Source: Haemophilus parainfluenzae | GTDB lineage: Bacteria; Pseudomonadota; Gammaproteobacteria; Enterobacterales; Pasteurellaceae | Direction: 5' to 3' | DNA length: 64,000 nt | NCBI RefSeq assembly: GCF_014931395.1 | Contig: NZ_CP063120.1 | Location: 1,595,501 to 1,659,500, forward strand | Shown here: piece after piece, positions 10,404 through 21,090 of the stretch | Layout of the letters: every line of letters begins with the position of its first letter | Numbering within the stretch: the first letter of the stretch is position 1 | Translations under genes and position numbers: made by a program | Notes under the pieces: generated by a model | What the model saw: only the letters and a program-made list of their open reading frames with translations | What the model was told of the DNA's origin: nothing | Databases searched by the model: none

Positions 10404-10886
10404 TTAAGCATGGCAAGTTTGGCAAGCGGCTTGGAACATCCAAACAAGTTTTTCTTGCTCTTTGATGTAGTCGCTCATTTGAGAAGCGGTACCTTCATCA
10501 TCAGACTCACCCGCTAATTCAAGGATTTCACGTTGTTGTTCAAGTAATACTTTTAATCCTTCTAATGTTCCTTTTAAGCAAGATTGCGCATCACTTACCC
10601 CTAACTCTTCTTTAATACGTGAGTGTTGGAAGTATTGTGAATAACCGTTATGCGGTGTGTAACCTAAAGTTAAGATACGTTCTGCCACTTCATCTACTTT
10701 TACTACTAAATCAGTGTAGATTTCTTCAAATTTTGCGTGTAATTCAAAGAAGTTTACCCCTTTAATGTTCCAGTGGTAACCGCGCACGTTGGTGTAGAAT
10801 ACTTGATAGGTTGCTAATAATTCATTTAATTTTACTGCTAATTTTTCAGATGCTTTTTTATCTAAACCGATTGATGTTTTTGACAT
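10404..10886 (-). CDS. dps: Dps-family DNA-binding ferritin-like protein
   Basis: 160 residues starting MSKTSIGLDKKASEKL. The dodecamer-forming four-helix fold is visible, with ferroxidase-site residues in RGYHWNIKG, FFELHAKFEEIYTDL and DEVAERI. Protects DNA and stores iron under starvation or oxidative stress. Start set at 10886, with RBS AGAGGAAAATACT; the in-frame upstream extension to 10955 has no family similarity. The C-terminal CQTCHA pair of cysteines is a local feature. Confidence 0.9.
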   Translation of the reverse strand: MSKTSIGLDKKASEKLAVKLNELLATYQVFYTNVRGYHWNIKGVNFFELHAKFEEIYTDLVVKVDEVAERILTLGYTPHNGYSQYFQHSRIKEELGVSDAQSCLKGTLEGLKVLLEQQREILELAGESDDEGTASQMSDYIKEQEKLVWMFQAACQTCHA

Positions 10887-11065
10887 AGTATTTTCCTCTT
10901 TATTGTTGATTAAAATGTTGTTCCCTTGCTTGGGAAGTGCGGTCATTATAAGCATCGTTTTTTCTGATAGCTATTTCATATTATCTAGTGATTCAATAGT
11001 TAAAATCTATTCATAATAAATTATACATAGTTAAAAACTTTTATCTTGAATTAAGAAAAAAACTC

Positions 11066-11141
11066 TGTGAAGTAGATCACACATTCAATATTTCCCCTTT
11101 GACAGAATGAAGCGAAGATGATTATGATTGATGCAAATCAT
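11066..11141 (+). promoter_or_regulatory. CRP-dependent promoter of the peptide-binding protein gene
   Basis: TGTGA-AGTAGA-TCACA (11066-11081) is a perfect CRP consensus. Downstream are -35 TTGACA (11099-11104), an 18-base spacer and -10 TATGAT (11123-11128). The CRP centre lies about 61-62 bases before the expected start, the canonical class I position. An inverted repeat ATGATT-N6-AATCAT (11124-11141) covers the -10 and start. It is the main content of the 354-base gap between dps and this gene. Confidence 0.8.
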
Positions 11142-11240
11142 TTTATTCTAAGATTTGATTGCTTTACTTCATTTTCGAATGAAATGTTTGGCTAGGTTTA
11201 AAACCAAAAATATGATTTTATTACTCATCAGGAGTTTAGT

Positions 11241-12839
11241 ATGACAAAGCATTTTTCCTTTGAAACTAATGAATCTCGTCGTCATTTTATGAAACTTATG
11301 GCTGGCGTGGGGGCAGGTCTTGCATTTAGTGGTACGTTAGGCACATTTGCACCAAAAGCCTTTGCTGCAGACATTAAAGGTAAAACTATTGAAGCAGGGA
11401 TTGCTTATCCGCTTTCTACCGGTTTTGACCCAATGACATCAAGTGGTGCTTCACCTTATGCAGCAAACTTGCACATTTTTGAAGGTTTGGTGGATTTGCA
11501 TCCTGCAACTCGTGAACCTTATCTTGCTTTAGCAGGAAAAGAGCCAGAACAAGTTGATGAAACAACATGGCGCATTACTTTACGTGAAGGCGCAACCTTC
11601 CATGATGGTGCACCGGTCACCACTGAAGACGTTGTGTATTCTTTCAATCGTATTATGGATCCAGCCAATAAATCATTATTTGTGATGTTTATTGATTTCA
11701 TTGAAAGTGTGAAAGCTGTGGATGATAAAGTGGTGGAATTTAAATTGAAATATCCATTTGCTTTATTTGCTAACCGTTTAACTTGCGTGAAAATTGTACC
11801 GAAACATGTAATCGACAAAGTCGGTCAATCTGCATTTGATGCGCACCCAGTTGGTTCTGGTCCATTCAAATTTGTTTCAGCGGTGAAAGATGACAAAATC
11901 GTCTTTGAAGCGTATGAACCTTACAATGGTAAATATCCAGCGCAAGTTGAAAAAATGTCTTGGTTATTACTTTCTGATGCCGCAGCTCGTGTAACTGCAC
12001 AAGAGTCTAAACGTACTCAAGCAATGGAAAGCGTGCCTTATTTAGACATTAGTCGCTTGAAAAACAAAAAACAACAAGTGCAATCCGTTCAATCTTTCGG
12101 CTTGCTATTCTTAATGTTTAACTGTGAGAAAGCTCCGTTTAACAATCCAAAAGTACGTCAAGCGTTACACTATGGTTTAAACACTGACAAACTTGTTGAT
12201 ATTGTATTTGATGGTAATGCAGAAGCTGCAACATCATACTTACAAACTACTCACCCAGATTATATTAAGGCATCAACTCAATACCCTTATGATCCAGAAA
12301 AAGCAGCGGCATTATTAAAAGAAGCCGGTGTAACTGAGCTTAAATTTGAATTGCTCGCAACCGACCATGACTGGGTGAAAGAATCTGCACCGTTAATTCT
12401 AGAGTCTTGGAACAAGATTCCAGGTGTGAAAGTCACTTTACAACACTTACAATCAGGTGCGTTATACAGCAACAACGTGGATCCTGGTGTATATGAAGTG
12501 GCAATCGCTCCAGGTGATCCATCAGTGTTCGGTAATGACTTAGACTTGCTTTTAAGCTGGTGGTATCGTGGTGATGTATGGCCGAAACGTCGTTTCCGCT
12601 GGAGCAACACCCCTGAATTTGCGAAAGTGACTGAATTACTCAATGCAGCAGTGAGAGCAAAAGATCACGCTGAAGCGAAAAAATCATGGGAAGAAGCGAT
12701 TAACATTATTGCGGCTGAAGTACCACTTTATCCGATTGTTCATCGTAAACTTCCTTCTGCATGGGATGATAGCAGCCTTGAAGGCTATCAACCATTGGCG
12801 ACAACCGGTTTATCTTTCCTCGGTGTGGGCCGTAAATAA
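11241..12839 (+). CDS. Periplasmic solute-binding protein of a peptide-type ABC importer (Tat signal)
   Basis: 532 residues of the SBP_bac_5 (oligopeptide/dipeptide-binding) family. The N-terminus [11 protein letters not shown] followed by a hydrophobic stretch and AFAAD is a twin-arginine signal, so it is probably exported folded. Family marks are [57 protein letters not shown] and [13 protein letters not shown]. Ligand unknown; peptides, heme or glutathione are possible. It has its own promoter and terminator, separate from the permease operon. Confidence 0.88.
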   Translation: MTKHFSFETNESRRHFMKLMAGVGAGLAFSGTLGTFAPKAFAADIKGKTIEAGIAYPLSTGFDPMTSSGASPYAANLHIFEGLVDLHPATREPYLALAGKEPEQVDETTWRITLREGATFHDGAPVTTEDVVYSFNRIMDPANKSLFVMFIDFIESVKAVDDKVVEFKLKYPFALFANRLTCVKIVPKHVIDKVGQSAFDAHPVGSGPFKFVSAVKDDKIVFEAYEPYNGKYPAQVEKMSWLLLSDAAARVTAQESKRTQAMESVPYLDISRLKNKKQQVQSVQSFGLLFLMFNCEKAPFNNPKVRQALHYGLNTDKLVDIVFDGNAEAATSYLQTTHPDYIKASTQYPYDPEKAAALLKEAGVTELKFELLATDHDWVKESAPLILESWNKIPGVKVTLQHLQSGALYSNNVDPGVYEVAIAPGDPSVFGNDLDLLLSWWYRGDVWPKRRFRWSNTPEFAKVTELLNAAVRAKDHAEAKKSWEEAINIIAAEVPLYPIVHRKLPSAWDDSSLEGYQPLATTGLSFLGVGRK

Positions 12840-12863
12840 AAGCACTTTTTAATTTAATGTTTT

Positions 12864-12892
12864 GGCTGTTGAGAAATCAACAGCCTTTTTTC
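12864..12892 (+). terminator. Terminator after the binding-protein gene
   Basis: GGCTGTTGA, loop GAAA, TCAACAGCC followed by six T. Confidence 0.92.
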
Positions 12893-12975
12893 TTTCTTTT
12901 TAACACCAAAGTGCGGTTATTTTTCTCTCTATTTTTCAATCATTTTTTCTCTCAATTTCATTTCCAAAAAATCTT

Positions 12976-13061
12976 TGTGAAGCCGATCACAGATTTGAAC
13001 TTTGCCTTAGGCACTTGGATTGACAGGGTATAGTGCGGACATTATGATTTGTATAAATCAT
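12976..13061 (+). promoter_or_regulatory. CRP-dependent promoter of the permease/ATPase operon
   Basis: TGTGA-AGCCGA-TCACA (12976-12991) is again a perfect CRP site. -35 TTGACA (13020-13025), 17-base spacer, -10 TATGAT (13043-13048). The CRP centre is about 71-72 bases before the start, one helical turn further than at the binding-protein promoter. ATGATTT-GTAT-AAATCAT (13044-13061) is a perfect palindrome over the -10 and start, and downstream sequence also resembles the sister promoter. Read directly. Confidence 0.8.
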
Positions 13062-13135
13062 TTTGTTTTTTGATTTGATTATTTCACTTCATTTTTAATT
13101 TAATGAATTTCTCAAAATAGAATAGGAGAGGTCAG

Positions 13136-14089
13136 ATGGAAATGATACTTCGATTATTGTTACGCCGATTGATGGCTTTGCCCGTCATGATACTGGGTGT
13201 AACCGCACTCGTCTTTGTAGTGCTTCAATTCACACCAGGTGATCCCGCTACGGTAGCATTGGGCGAAAGCGCTAGTGAAGCGGCAAAACAACTTTACCGC
13301 GAATCACATGGCTTAAATGATCCACTCTTTGTTCAATATTTTCGTTTCTTAGGTAATTTACTTGTATTGGATTTTGGTGTGACTATGCCACCAGAATTAC
13401 CGATCAGTAGTATGTTAGCGAAATCTTTCCCTATCACTTTACAACTTACCTTAATTGGTGTGGTGTTTGCGGCAGTAGTTTCTTTTTCATTAGGTGTACT
13501 AGCCGCGCTTTATCGTGATAGCTGGGTAGACCAAGTGATTCGTTTAATCTCTGTTGCAGCGGTTGCGACACCATCATTCTGGTTAGGTATCTTACTTATT
13601 CAATGGTTCTCTTTGGAATTAGATTGGTTACCTTCTGGTGGTTTTGTGCCATTCAGCGAAAGCCCGATGGGGTATATCAATTCCATGATTTTGCCATCTC
13701 TTGCGCTTGCCGTGCCAGTATGTGCGTCATTAATTCGTGTGGTGCGTACAACCATGGTAGAAGAAATGGATAAAGATTATGTGAGAACGGCGATTGGTAA
13801 TGGGGTGCCTTATGCAACTGTTATTCGTCACAACGTATTACGCAATGCATTAATCACGCCTGTAACAGTATTAGGTTTACGTGTAGGTTACTTACTTGGT
13901 GGTGCAGTGGTTATCGAACAAATCTTTGACTTACCGGGCATGGGTAAATTGATTTTTAACGGTATCGTCAACCACGACTTACACTTAGTACAAGGGGTGG
14001 TTCTGACAATCGCTTTTACTTTCGTTTTAGTGAATATTATCGTTGATATTCTCTATGTGTTGATTAACCCTAAAATTCGGAGTCTATAA
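13136..14089 (+). CDS. Peptide-type ABC transporter permease, DppB/OppB-like
   Basis: 317 residues, six predicted membrane segments, first at about residues 10-30 (MALPVMILGVTALVFVVLQF). Family landmarks are FTPGDPATVALGE near the N-terminus and the cytoplasmic EAA loop around DYVRTAIGNGVPYATVIRHNVLRNAL, which contacts the ATPase. Its stop overlaps the next start by one base, indicating translational coupling. Confidence 0.92.
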   Translation: MEMILRLLLRRLMALPVMILGVTALVFVVLQFTPGDPATVALGESASEAAKQLYRESHGLNDPLFVQYFRFLGNLLVLDFGVTMPPELPISSMLAKSFPITLQLTLIGVVFAAVVSFSLGVLAALYRDSWVDQVIRLISVAAVATPSFWLGILLIQWFSLELDWLPSGGFVPFSESPMGYINSMILPSLALAVPVCASLIRVVRTTMVEEMDKDYVRTAIGNGVPYATVIRHNVLRNALITPVTVLGLRVGYLLGGAVVIEQIFDLPGMGKLIFNGIVNHDLHLVQGVVLTIAFTFVLVNIIVDILYVLINPKIRSL

Positions 14090-16065
14090 TGTTTCGTCAA
14101 GGTTTAGCAGATCGATTAGCTGCAAGCGGTGCGAGATTCCGAGCACTTTCCACCGCATCAAAAATTTCATTATTATTCTTAGTTTTAGTTGCTTTAGTGG
14201 CGGTATTTGCCCCTTGGGTAGCAACACATGATCCATTAGAAGTGATCGCACGTATGCGTGCTCCAAGTGCGGAATATTGGTTTGGGACTGATCGACTTGG
14301 TCGTGATATTTTCTCTCGTATTGTTTATGGTGCCCAAACGTCCTTATTTATCGGTTTAGGTGCGGTAGCTTGCGCCATTATTTTCGGTAGTATTTTAGGT
14401 GCAACTGCAGCCACATCCGAGAAATGGGGCAATGAAATTATCATGCGCTTAATGGATATTTTAATGGCCTTCCCTGGTATCGCATTAGCGGCAGTGTTAT
14501 TAGCAACCTTTGGTAACTCTGTGCCGGTCATTATCATCACCATTGCTGTGGTTTATACTCCGCAACTTGCTCGTGTAGTTCGTGCGAATGTGGTATCACA
14601 ATGGGATGAAGATTATGTGCGTGCTGAGCGTGTTATTGGTGGTAGCCGTACTTATATTCTTCTCAAACACGTTGTACGTAATACCGCTGCACCGGTTTTA
14701 GTATTCGCAACTGTAATGGTGGCAGATGCCATTGTATTCGAAGCCTCGCTTTCTTTTTTAGGCGCAGGTGTACAACCACCGCATCCTTCATGGGGTAACA
14801 TCCTTTCTGAAGGTCGTAACATCGTATTAAACGGTGCATGGTGGGCGACAACCTTTGCGGGTGTCATGATTCTTTTAACCGTATTAGCCTTAAATATCTT
14901 AGCGGAAGGTCTTACTGATGCCTTGGTTAACCCGCGCTTGAAAGGCGGTAAAAAACCAGAAGGTAAATCAGATGAACGTCTTTCTACCGACGTACAAGAA
15001 GCGCTTTCTGAAGGTCTTGCATTAAAACGTTACTTACTCAAATTACATGAAAAAGAAATCACACGTACGAATCGTATGCAATTAGATCCAAATGCAAAAC
15101 CGATTTTACAAGTGAAAAACTTATCTATTCGCTTCCCGAATCGTTATGGTGAAATTCCATTAGTAGATAATATCAGCTTCACCGTAAATGAAGGCGAAAC
15201 CATGGGATTAGTAGGCGAGTCTGGTTGTGGTAAATCCATTACAGCATTCTCTATCATGGGCTTGTTACCAAAAACAGCTAAAATTACTGGGGAAGTGCTT
15301 TTCACAGACCGTAGCGGAAAACAACACAGTTTACTTAACGCTAACAATCTAAGTGAATTGCGTGGCTCTGAAATTGCAATGATTTACCAAGACTCTTTAA
15401 GTGCGTTAAACCCATCAATGCGTATCAAAGATCAAATGGCACAGCTCATTAAACGTGGCAGCCACCATACTGCAGAAAAATTGTTGGAATGGGTACACCT
15501 TGATCCTGAAAAAGTGTTAAACCGTTATCCACATGAGCTTTCTGGTGGTCAACGTCAACGTGTAGTGATTGCAATGGCATTAACTCGTGAACCGAAATTA
15601 TTAATTGCCGATGAACCAACAACCGCATTAGACGTAACTGTTCAAGCTGAAGTGGTGAAATTATTGAATGAATTACGTGAAAAACTGGGGTTTGCTATGG
15701 TGTTTGTCAGCCACGATTTAGCATTGGTTGCGCAATTAGCTCACCACATTACCGTAATGTATGCAGGTCAAGTGGTGGAAATGGCGCCGACTTCCTTACT
15801 GCTTGCTAATCCAACTCACGAATATACCCGTGGCTTATTGGGTTCTGTACTTTCAACTGAAGTCCGTGCGAAACGTTTATATCAAATTCCGGGCAGCGTA
15901 CCGTCACCTTACGATTTTGCTGTGGGTGACCGTTTCGCAAGTCGTTCATTACGACCAGATGCAAATCCGGATCAAAAATTGATATTAACCGCCGTGGAAG
16001 GCGAGCCGTCTCACTTATGGGCTTCTCATTTAGCTGAGCCTGTAACGGAAGCGAAAGGAGCATAA
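14089..16065 (+). CDS. Fused permease (DppC-like) and ATPase (DppD-like) of the peptide-type ABC importer
   Basis: 658 residues joining two usually separate subunits. Residues 1-290 are a DppC/OppC-type permease (GTDRLGRDIFSRIVYGA, EAA loop DYVRAERVIGGSRTYILLKHV). A linker rich in charged residues leads to an ABC ATPase from about residue 340: Walker A GESGCGKS, signature LSGGQRQRV, Walker B LLIADEPTTALD, switch His in VSHD. The C-terminal oligopeptide-transport extension is present. No in-frame stop or frameshift is seen, so the fusion is genuine. Confidence 0.92.
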   Translation: MFRQGLADRLAASGARFRALSTASKISLLFLVLVALVAVFAPWVATHDPLEVIARMRAPSAEYWFGTDRLGRDIFSRIVYGAQTSLFIGLGAVACAIIFGSILGATAATSEKWGNEIIMRLMDILMAFPGIALAAVLLATFGNSVPVIIITIAVVYTPQLARVVRANVVSQWDEDYVRAERVIGGSRTYILLKHVVRNTAAPVLVFATVMVADAIVFEASLSFLGAGVQPPHPSWGNILSEGRNIVLNGAWWATTFAGVMILLTVLALNILAEGLTDALVNPRLKGGKKPEGKSDERLSTDVQEALSEGLALKRYLLKLHEKEITRTNRMQLDPNAKPILQVKNLSIRFPNRYGEIPLVDNISFTVNEGETMGLVGESGCGKSITAFSIMGLLPKTAKITGEVLFTDRSGKQHSLLNANNLSELRGSEIAMIYQDSLSALNPSMRIKDQMAQLIKRGSHHTAEKLLEWVHLDPEKVLNRYPHELSGGQRQRVVIAMALTREPKLLIADEPTTALDVTVQAEVVKLLNELREKLGFAMVFVSHDLALVAQLAHHITVMYAGQVVEMAPTSLLLANPTHEYTRGLLGSVLSTEVRAKRLYQIPGSVPSPYDFAVGDRFASRSLRPDANPDQKLILTAVEGEPSHLWASHLAEPVTEAKGA

Positions 16066-16066
16066 T

Positions 16067-16879
16067 ATGAGCAGTAGTATTAAAGTCATTAAAGAACAAA
16101 ACATCATTGATTTAGAAAATATCGTGGTGCAATTTCCTTCTCGCGACGGTTCATTGTTTGGACGTAAAAAATTCACTGCGGTGAACAATGTGAGTCTTGG
16201 CATCAAAGCAGGGGAAACCATTGGTTTAGTTGGGGAGTCTGGCTGTGGAAAATCTACCTTAGCCAACGTGATTATTGGACTTCTTAAACCGACATCAGGT
16301 TTAGTGAAATTCAATGGTTTACAAATGCAATATGGCAGCTCAGAAGCGAGAAAACAATTCGGTCGCCAAGTGTCAGTCATTTTCCAAGACCCTGCAACCG
16401 CACTGAATCCTCGTATGAAAGTGTTGGATATTTTGCGTGATCCAATGGATATTCATAATGTGTTACAACCCCATGAACGGGAAAAACGTGTATATGACTT
16501 GCTTTCTCGCGTCGGTTTACCACGTTCTGCAGCACAAGTTGAGCCAACTCGTTTATCGGGCGGACAAAAACAACGTGTGGCAATCGCACGTGCTCTAGCA
16601 CTGAATCCAAAACTTATCGTTGCGGATGAACCGACTTCTGCATTAGACGTATCCGTTCGTGCTCAGGTATTAAACTTATTGGCAGATTTGAAAAAAGAAC
16701 TCAATCTTGCCATGGTGTTTATCTCTCACGATATCCAAACCGTACGCCAAGTATCTGACCGTATTGTCGTGATGTACGGTGGACAAATCTTGGAAACGGG
16801 TAGCACTGAAGATATTTTCAACCACCCAACCGTGGATTACACCCGAAAATTACTTGGTGTTGCCCCGTCCTTGTTGTAA
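16067..16879 (+). CDS. ATPase subunit of the peptide-type ABC importer, DppF/OppF-like
   Basis: 270 residues with Walker A GESGCGKST, Q-loop VIFQDPATALNPR, signature LSGGQKQRV, Walker B LIVADEPTSALD and FISHDI. Starts two bases after the upstream stop. With the fused protein it gives the two nucleotide-binding sites expected for this importer class. Confidence 0.93.
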   Translation: MSSSIKVIKEQNIIDLENIVVQFPSRDGSLFGRKKFTAVNNVSLGIKAGETIGLVGESGCGKSTLANVIIGLLKPTSGLVKFNGLQMQYGSSEARKQFGRQVSVIFQDPATALNPRMKVLDILRDPMDIHNVLQPHEREKRVYDLLSRVGLPRSAAQVEPTRLSGGQKQRVAIARALALNPKLIVADEPTSALDVSVRAQVLNLLADLKKELNLAMVFISHDIQTVRQVSDRIVVMYGGQILETGSTEDIFNHPTVDYTRKLLGVAPSLL

Positions 16880-16905
16880 ACAGATAAAATAAAACATCTT
16901 AATTT

Positions 16906-16932
16906 ATAACCGCACTTTTAAAGTGCGGTTAT
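16906..16932 (+). terminator. Terminator of paired uptake signals
   Basis: AACCGCACTTTTAAAGTGCGGTT is a perfect palindrome of two uptake-signal cores ending the importer operon. The T tail is short (TTATTTG). Confidence 0.75.
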
Positions 16933-17004
16933 TTGTTGATGATTTTTAATAAATTTGTTGATACAATTAGTCAACATTGTTTCTTAAATTATGGAATATT
17001 AATT

Positions 17005-17538
17005 ATGAAAAAATTAGCTTTTTTACTATTAGCATCTTTAAGTGCGCCAGTTTTTGCTGATCCAACTGTTTTTAAAATGGAATTAGGAAAAACAACAGAG
17101 TCTGAAGTAAAAGAGATGTACTCTACAACTTTAAATGGAGTTAATATTTATACCGATGGTAATCAATACTATATTGATACTAAAGAAATTGATTTTGATG
17201 GTTTAAAATCAGCAGAGGTTATTTTTGATAAGCAAGGTGTGCTAGTTGCTGTGCTTTCAACTTTAGTAGAATCAGATCCTATGAATCATGGAAGATTTTC
17301 CCATATTTACGGTATTTTAAATAATAAATATAAACTGGTAAAAAAAGAAACTCCATTTGTAGGTGATCAGATTGCAACCTTTAAAGATGGTGATACCGAA
17401 ATTACATTGAGTGCACCGCATATGGGGCATTTTAAAGTTCATCTAAATTATATTCGTAATGAACTTATGGAAAACTACAAAAAGCGTAGTTCAGAAAATA
17501 AAAAAGCTAAAGATAAAAACGATGCTGCAGCACTATAA
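17005..17538 (+). CDS. Small secreted/periplasmic protein of unknown function
   Basis: 177 residues after choosing ATG 17005, which gives a clean signal peptide MKKLAFLLLASLSAPVFA before DPTVFK. The upstream in-frame start at 16933 would bury it and overlaps the terminator. The mature part has alternating beta-like segments (GLKSAEVIFDKQGVLVAVLST) and a lysine-rich C-terminus. Not recognised as a named family. Confidence 0.7.
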   Translation: MKKLAFLLLASLSAPVFADPTVFKMELGKTTESEVKEMYSTTLNGVNIYTDGNQYYIDTKEIDFDGLKSAEVIFDKQGVLVAVLSTLVESDPMNHGRFSHIYGILNNKYKLVKKETPFVGDQIATFKDGDTEITLSAPHMGHFKVHLNYIRNELMENYKKRSSENKKAKDKNDAAAL

Positions 17539-17574
17539 TAATCGAGAAGTATCTTCTACAGAATTATTAATTGA

Positions 17575-17607
17575 TAACCGCACTTTTAAAGTGCGGTTAT
17601 TTTTTTG
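17575..17607 (+). terminator. Terminator of paired uptake signals
   Basis: AACCGCACTTTTAAAGTGCGGTT followed by ATTTTTTT; same design as at 16906. Confidence 0.88.
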
Positions 17608-17725
17608 CTTATTTTAGGTATTAAAGCGTTAGTGAAAGGTTAGAAACATACTCCAAAAGTCTTTTAGAGTTTAGGTTTTTTATCAAATAGCATAGAATAG
17701 GCATATAAAAATAAGGAGATTTAAC

Positions 17726-18601
17726 ATGCAACAAAAAATTCAACAAGCATTAGCCGATTCACCACTTTCAAATGTAATTCTTTCTGCATTAGAAGAACAA
17801 GAATGGAAAGGTTTTTTACCGGCTGAAAAAGTGCGGTCAATTTGTGATGAATTTAAGCTTACGCCTGTTCAATTAGGTTTGGCGCTTTTGCCCGTAGCGG
17901 CTTGCTATAGCCACACACCCATTTCAGAATTTCATGTTGGAGCGATTGCGATTGGTGAAAGTGGTGATTTTTACTTTGGTGCGAATCAAGAATTTAAGGG
18001 TAGTAGCATGGCTCAAACCATCCATGCTGAACAAAGTGCGATTAGCCATGCATGGTTACGTAATGAATCTCGCATCACGGATATCGTGGTGAATTACACG
18101 CCTTGCGGTCACTGCCGTCAATTTATGAATGAGCTTTATCAAGCGGAAGATTTGAAAATCCATTTGCCACATAGCCAAAATAATCCACTTCCTCAATATT
18201 TACCCGATAGCTTTGGCCCGAAAGATTTAGGTGTTGATTTGCTTCTATTAAACAAAGAAGAACAAGGTTTCACTTTGACGACGGAAGATGAAGTGGCAAA
18301 TAAAGCCATTTTAGGGGCAAACCGAGCACATTCACCTTATTCTAACAGCCCTCATGGTGTAGGCATTTTATTTAAAAATGGGGAAATGATTTGTGGTCGA
18401 TATGCAGAAAATGCGGCATTCAACCCAAGCCTACCTGCTATGCAAACAGCGATTAATTTTGCTTACTTAAATCAACTGGATGTATCAAAAATTGAGCGAG
18501 TGGTATTTGCAGAGAAACCGTTGCGTTTAAGTCACCGCAAAATGGCAGAGCAGTTATTGAAGAGCCTTTGCAAGGTTAAAATAGAATATATTAGCCTGTA
18601 A
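17726..18601 (+). CDS. cdd: Cytidine deaminase
   Basis: Deaminates cytidine and deoxycytidine in pyrimidine salvage. At 291 residues it is the long homodimeric form of enterobacteria, with an active N-terminal domain and a degenerate C-terminal copy. Zinc and catalytic residues are in [13 protein letters not shown] (His and Glu) and [13 protein letters not shown] (two Cys). RBS AAGGAG before ATG. Confidence 0.95.
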   Translation: MQQKIQQALADSPLSNVILSALEEQEWKGFLPAEKVRSICDEFKLTPVQLGLALLPVAACYSHTPISEFHVGAIAIGESGDFYFGANQEFKGSSMAQTIHAEQSAISHAWLRNESRITDIVVNYTPCGHCRQFMNELYQAEDLKIHLPHSQNNPLPQYLPDSFGPKDLGVDLLLLNKEEQGFTLTTEDEVANKAILGANRAHSPYSNSPHGVGILFKNGEMICGRYAENAAFNPSLPAMQTAINFAYLNQLDVSKIERVVFAEKPLRLSHRKMAEQLLKSLCKVKIEYISL

Positions 18602-18636
18602 AGTGCGGTCAAAAATGAATTAGTTTTTGGACTAAA

Positions 18637-18680
18637 AGAAAGGGCGAACAGAGATAATCTCTCATGTTCGCCCTTCTTTT
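18637..18680. terminator. Bidirectional terminator between cdd and metE
   Basis: AGGGCGAACA (18641-18650) pairs perfectly with TGTTCGCCCT (18665-18674), extended by an inner AGAGATAATCTCT hairpin. A-rich left and T-rich right flanks suit both converging genes. Confidence 0.88.
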
Positions 18681-18688
18681 TACTGATT

Positions 18689-20962
18689 TTATGCTAATTC
18701 AGCACGTAATTTTTTCGTAACATCAACCATCACTTTTAGTGCAGCAATCGTTTCTGGCCAACCGCGCGTTTTTAATCCACAGTCTGGGTTTACCCATAAA
18801 CGTTCTTTCGGTACCACTTGTAATGCTTTGCGAAGAAGATGTTCAATTTCTTCTGCTGCAGGTACGCGTGGACTGTGAATATCATATACACCTGGGCCAA
18901 TATCATTCGGGTATTTGAAATCACCAAATGCGCTGAGTAATTCCATGTCAGAACGCGAGGTCTCGATAGTAATGACATCGGCATCTAAGGCTGCAATAGC
19001 CGGTAGAATGTCGTTAAATTCGGAATAACACATGTGCGTATGAATTTGGGTATCATCTTGGCAACCCATTGAGCTTAAACGGAAGGCTTCGCCCGCCCAT
19101 TTCAAATAAGCATCCCAATCAGCACGTTTTAACGGTAAACCTTCACGAATAGCCGGCTCATCAATTTGAATCACTTTGATACCTGCTTTTTCTAAATCTA
19201 ACACTTCATCAGAAAGTGCCACCGCAATTTGTTTACAGACCGTTTCACGAGAAATATCGTTACGCACGAAAGACCATTGTAAGATCGTCACCGGACCTGT
19301 CAGCATGCCTTTCATCACTTTATTGGTAAGGCTTTGGGCATATTGCGACCAACGTACCGTCATTGGTTCAGGACGAGTGACATCACCGTAAATTACAGGC
19401 GGTTTCACGCAACGTGAACCGTAACTTTGTACCCAACCGAATTTGGTGAACGCAAAACCATCGAGTAATTCACCGAAATATTCCACCATGTCGTTACGTT
19501 CTGCTTCGCCATGTACCAATACATCTAAGTCTAATTTTTCTTGCTCACGTACAACGAATTCAATTTCTTTTTTCATTGCTGCTTCGTAATCAGCTAAGCT
19601 GAGTTCGCCTTTTTTGAAGGCTGCACGAGCATGACGAATGGCTGTCGTTTGTGGGAAAGAACCAATATTCGTCGTTGGTAGAAGTGGTAAATTTAACCAC
19701 GCATTTTGTAATTTAATACGTTCCGCAAATGGCGATTTACGTTGGTCGGCATTTTCCGGTAAGTTTGCTAAACGTTCTGCCACACAAGTGCGGTGAATTT
19801 CACGCGAGTTTTTACGTGCATCCGCAGCTACTTGAGAAGCCTCTAATTCGGCTTGAACAGCTTCACGGCCTTGTTCTAGTGCGGTCTTAATAATGCGTAA
19901 TTCTTGAATTTTTTGTAACGTGAAAGCCAACCATTGATAAAGCTCTGGCTTATTTGCTTGGAGTTGCGTTTCAACCTCTAAATCATAAGGTGTATGGAGG
20001 AGAGAGCAGCTTGGCGCAATCCATAAACGATCACCTAATTTCGCTTTTAATGGCTCAACCACATCTAACACTTGATTCAAGTTTGCACGCCAAATATTAC
20101 GGCCATCAATGATACCCACAGATAAGATTTTGTCATAATCTGCAAAGGCTGCAAGTTGTTCTGGTGCGCGCACTAAATCGATGTGCAAACCTGCTACAGG
20201 TAAGGCTTTTAACAAATCAGCATGTTCTGCCACAGAACCAAAATAAGTCGCAAGCAATAATTTCGCTTTCACTTGTTCAGCAAAAGTGGCGTAAACCGCT
20301 TTATAAGCCGCAATCCATTCTACCGGTAAATCTAAGGTGAGAGCTGGTTCATCAATTTGAATGTATTCAACACCTTCTTCAGCTAACGTATTTAAGATTT
20401 CAACATAAACCGGCACGAGTTGTGCTAATAAATCAAAGCGATTAAATGCAGTGCCTTTTTCTTTACCTAACCAAAGGAAAGTGAGTGGCCCAACGATTGT
20501 TGGTTTCACTTGATATCCAAGCGCTTTAGCTTCACGAATTTGTGTCACATAATGTGTTGGATTTGCTTTAAATTGTGTTTCTTTATGGAATTCTGGTACA
20601 AGATAGTGGTAGTTGGTATCAAACCATTTTGTCATTTCAATCGCAAATTGGGTTTTATTACCACGCGCTAATTGGAAATATTGATCGAGTGTTAAATTTT
20701 GGTTATCGAAACCAAAGCGAGCAGGAATTGCACCTGTTGCTACTTGTAAATCTAAAATGTGATCGTAAAGTGTGAAATCAGCCACCGCGACAAAATCAGC
20801 ATTTGCCTTGGCTTGGTGTTGCCAGTTAAGTTCACGTAATCTTTTTGCAATATCTAATAAATCCGCTTCCGCAATTTCGCCACGCCAGTAACGCTCTTGA
20901 GCAAATTTAAGTTCACGCTTTGCGCCTACGCGCGGAAATCCAGCTAAATGAAATGTTGTCAT
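18689..20962 (-). CDS. metE: Cobalamin-independent methionine synthase
   Basis: Transfers a methyl group from methyltetrahydrofolate-triglutamate to homocysteine. 757 residues, matching E. coli (753). Two homologous barrel domains are visible; the C-terminal catalytic one carries [16 protein letters not shown], zinc ligands in HTHMCYSEF and NPDCGLKTR, and [13 protein letters not shown]. Transcribed leftward behind tandem MetJ boxes. Confidence 0.97.
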   Translation of the reverse strand: MTTFHLAGFPRVGAKRELKFAQERYWRGEIAEADLLDIAKRLRELNWQHQAKANADFVAVADFTLYDHILDLQVATGAIPARFGFDNQNLTLDQYFQLARGNKTQFAIEMTKWFDTNYHYLVPEFHKETQFKANPTHYVTQIREAKALGYQVKPTIVGPLTFLWLGKEKGTAFNRFDLLAQLVPVYVEILNTLAEEGVEYIQIDEPALTLDLPVEWIAAYKAVYATFAEQVKAKLLLATYFGSVAEHADLLKALPVAGLHIDLVRAPEQLAAFADYDKILSVGIIDGRNIWRANLNQVLDVVEPLKAKLGDRLWIAPSCSLLHTPYDLEVETQLQANKPELYQWLAFTLQKIQELRIIKTALEQGREAVQAELEASQVAADARKNSREIHRTCVAERLANLPENADQRKSPFAERIKLQNAWLNLPLLPTTNIGSFPQTTAIRHARAAFKKGELSLADYEAAMKKEIEFVVREQEKLDLDVLVHGEAERNDMVEYFGELLDGFAFTKFGWVQSYGSRCVKPPVIYGDVTRPEPMTVRWSQYAQSLTNKVMKGMLTGPVTILQWSFVRNDISRETVCKQIAVALSDEVLDLEKAGIKVIQIDEPAIREGLPLKRADWDAYLKWAGEAFRLSSMGCQDDTQIHTHMCYSEFNDILPAIAALDADVITIETSRSDMELLSAFGDFKYPNDIGPGVYDIHSPRVPAAEEIEHLLRKALQVVPKERLWVNPDCGLKTRGWPETIAALKVMVDVTKKLRAELA

Positions 20963-20992
20963 AATTAATCCTTCTATTGTTTTGTTTGGTTT

Positions 20993-21008
20993 AGACGTCT
21001 AAACGTCT
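20993..21008 (-). promoter_or_regulatory. Tandem MetJ boxes upstream of metE
   Basis: AGACGTCT followed directly by AAACGTCT, two 8-bp met boxes (the first a perfect consensus), 31 bases before the metE start. MetJ with S-adenosylmethionine would repress here. Confidence 0.88.
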
Positions 21009-21090
21009 GTTCATTTATAGAATGCAATAGAAAAGAAGATTACACAACTTCATAATTTTCAGCTTTTAAATGAATTAAATTAATAAATAA

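Noticed and set aside
13026..13042. AGTGCGGA as a functional uptake signal in the importer promoter
   Set aside because: Last base differs from the AAGTGCGGT core and it lies inside the -35/-10 spacer; treated as chance.
16906..17607. Repeated 23-bp palindromes as a mobile-element or CRISPR-like repeat
   Set aside because: They are inverted pairs of the Haemophilus uptake signal acting as terminators, found after many genes in this window.
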